NCBI GenBank assembly: GCA_017411585.1
Contig: JAFQPV010000005.1
Location: 1-5,448 of the forward strand
Direction of reading: 5' to 3'
Source: Clostridia bacterium
GTDB lineage: Bacteria; Bacillota; Clostridia; UBA1381; UMGS1253
DNA: 5,448 nt
Positions 5,410 to 5,448 of the stretch are shown piece by piece. Position 1 is the first letter of the stretch. The number at the start of each line of letters is the position of its first letter. The translations under genes and the position numbers were made by a program. Under the pieces are notes generated by a model, which saw only the letters and a list, made by a program, of their open reading frames with translations, ran no database searches and had not been told where the DNA came from.

Positions 5410-5448
5410 AATTTATATATCTGATGACTTTTTTCTGTATTTGTGGTA

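Noticed and set aside
1..5448. A novel defence, mobile or biosynthetic system
   Set aside because: Every gene matches a conserved housekeeping or widespread family in a plausible chromosomal order. I see no integrase, transposase, toxin-antitoxin pair or foreign-looking gene.

Overview
The window reads as a stretch of ordinary chromosome from a member of the Bacillota, most likely class Clostridia (possibly an Oscillospirales/Ruminococcaceae-type gut bacterium). The basis is the gene set (walJ-rlmH, yceD/DUF177-rpmF, DUF1385/yqhQ-prmC), strong purine-rich Shine-Dalgarno sites, sigma-A-type promoters with extended -10 elements, and moderate-GC genes separated by AT-rich gaps. The class-level placement is an inference from recalled gene order, not from a search.

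All seven genes lie on the minus strand, so transcription runs from high to low coordinates. From right to left they are: murA (5279-4014, TTG start, own promoter, followed by a hairpin terminator); walJ/yycJ-type metallo-beta-lactamase-fold nuclease (3961-3176); rlmH (3160-2681); a sigma-A promoter and short hairpin leader; yceD/DUF177 (2575-2072); rpmF for ribosomal protein L32 (2025-1849, start corrected to an internal GTG); a strong intrinsic terminator; a 394-base gene-free gap with nested imperfect repeats; a promoter; yqhQ/DUF1385 membrane protein (1454-468); and the 5' part of prmC (474-1), which runs off the left edge.

The theme is housekeeping. murA makes the first committed peptidoglycan precursor. 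rlmH modifies 23S rRNA, L32 and the YceD-type protein belong to large-subunit assembly, prmC methylates peptide release factors, and WalJ is linked to DNA mismatch repair. yqhQ is a conserved membrane protein whose function I cannot state. The three promoters suggest three transcription units: murA, with possible read-through into walJ-rlmH; yceD-rpmF; and yqhQ-prmC.

I found no sign of a novel defence, mobile or biosynthetic system. The least explained sequence is the gap between rpmF and yqhQ. It carries a 107-base imperfect palindrome with 48-base arms, plus an extra degenerate copy of the arm's outer part. It could be a decayed miniature element or an intergenic repeat family.
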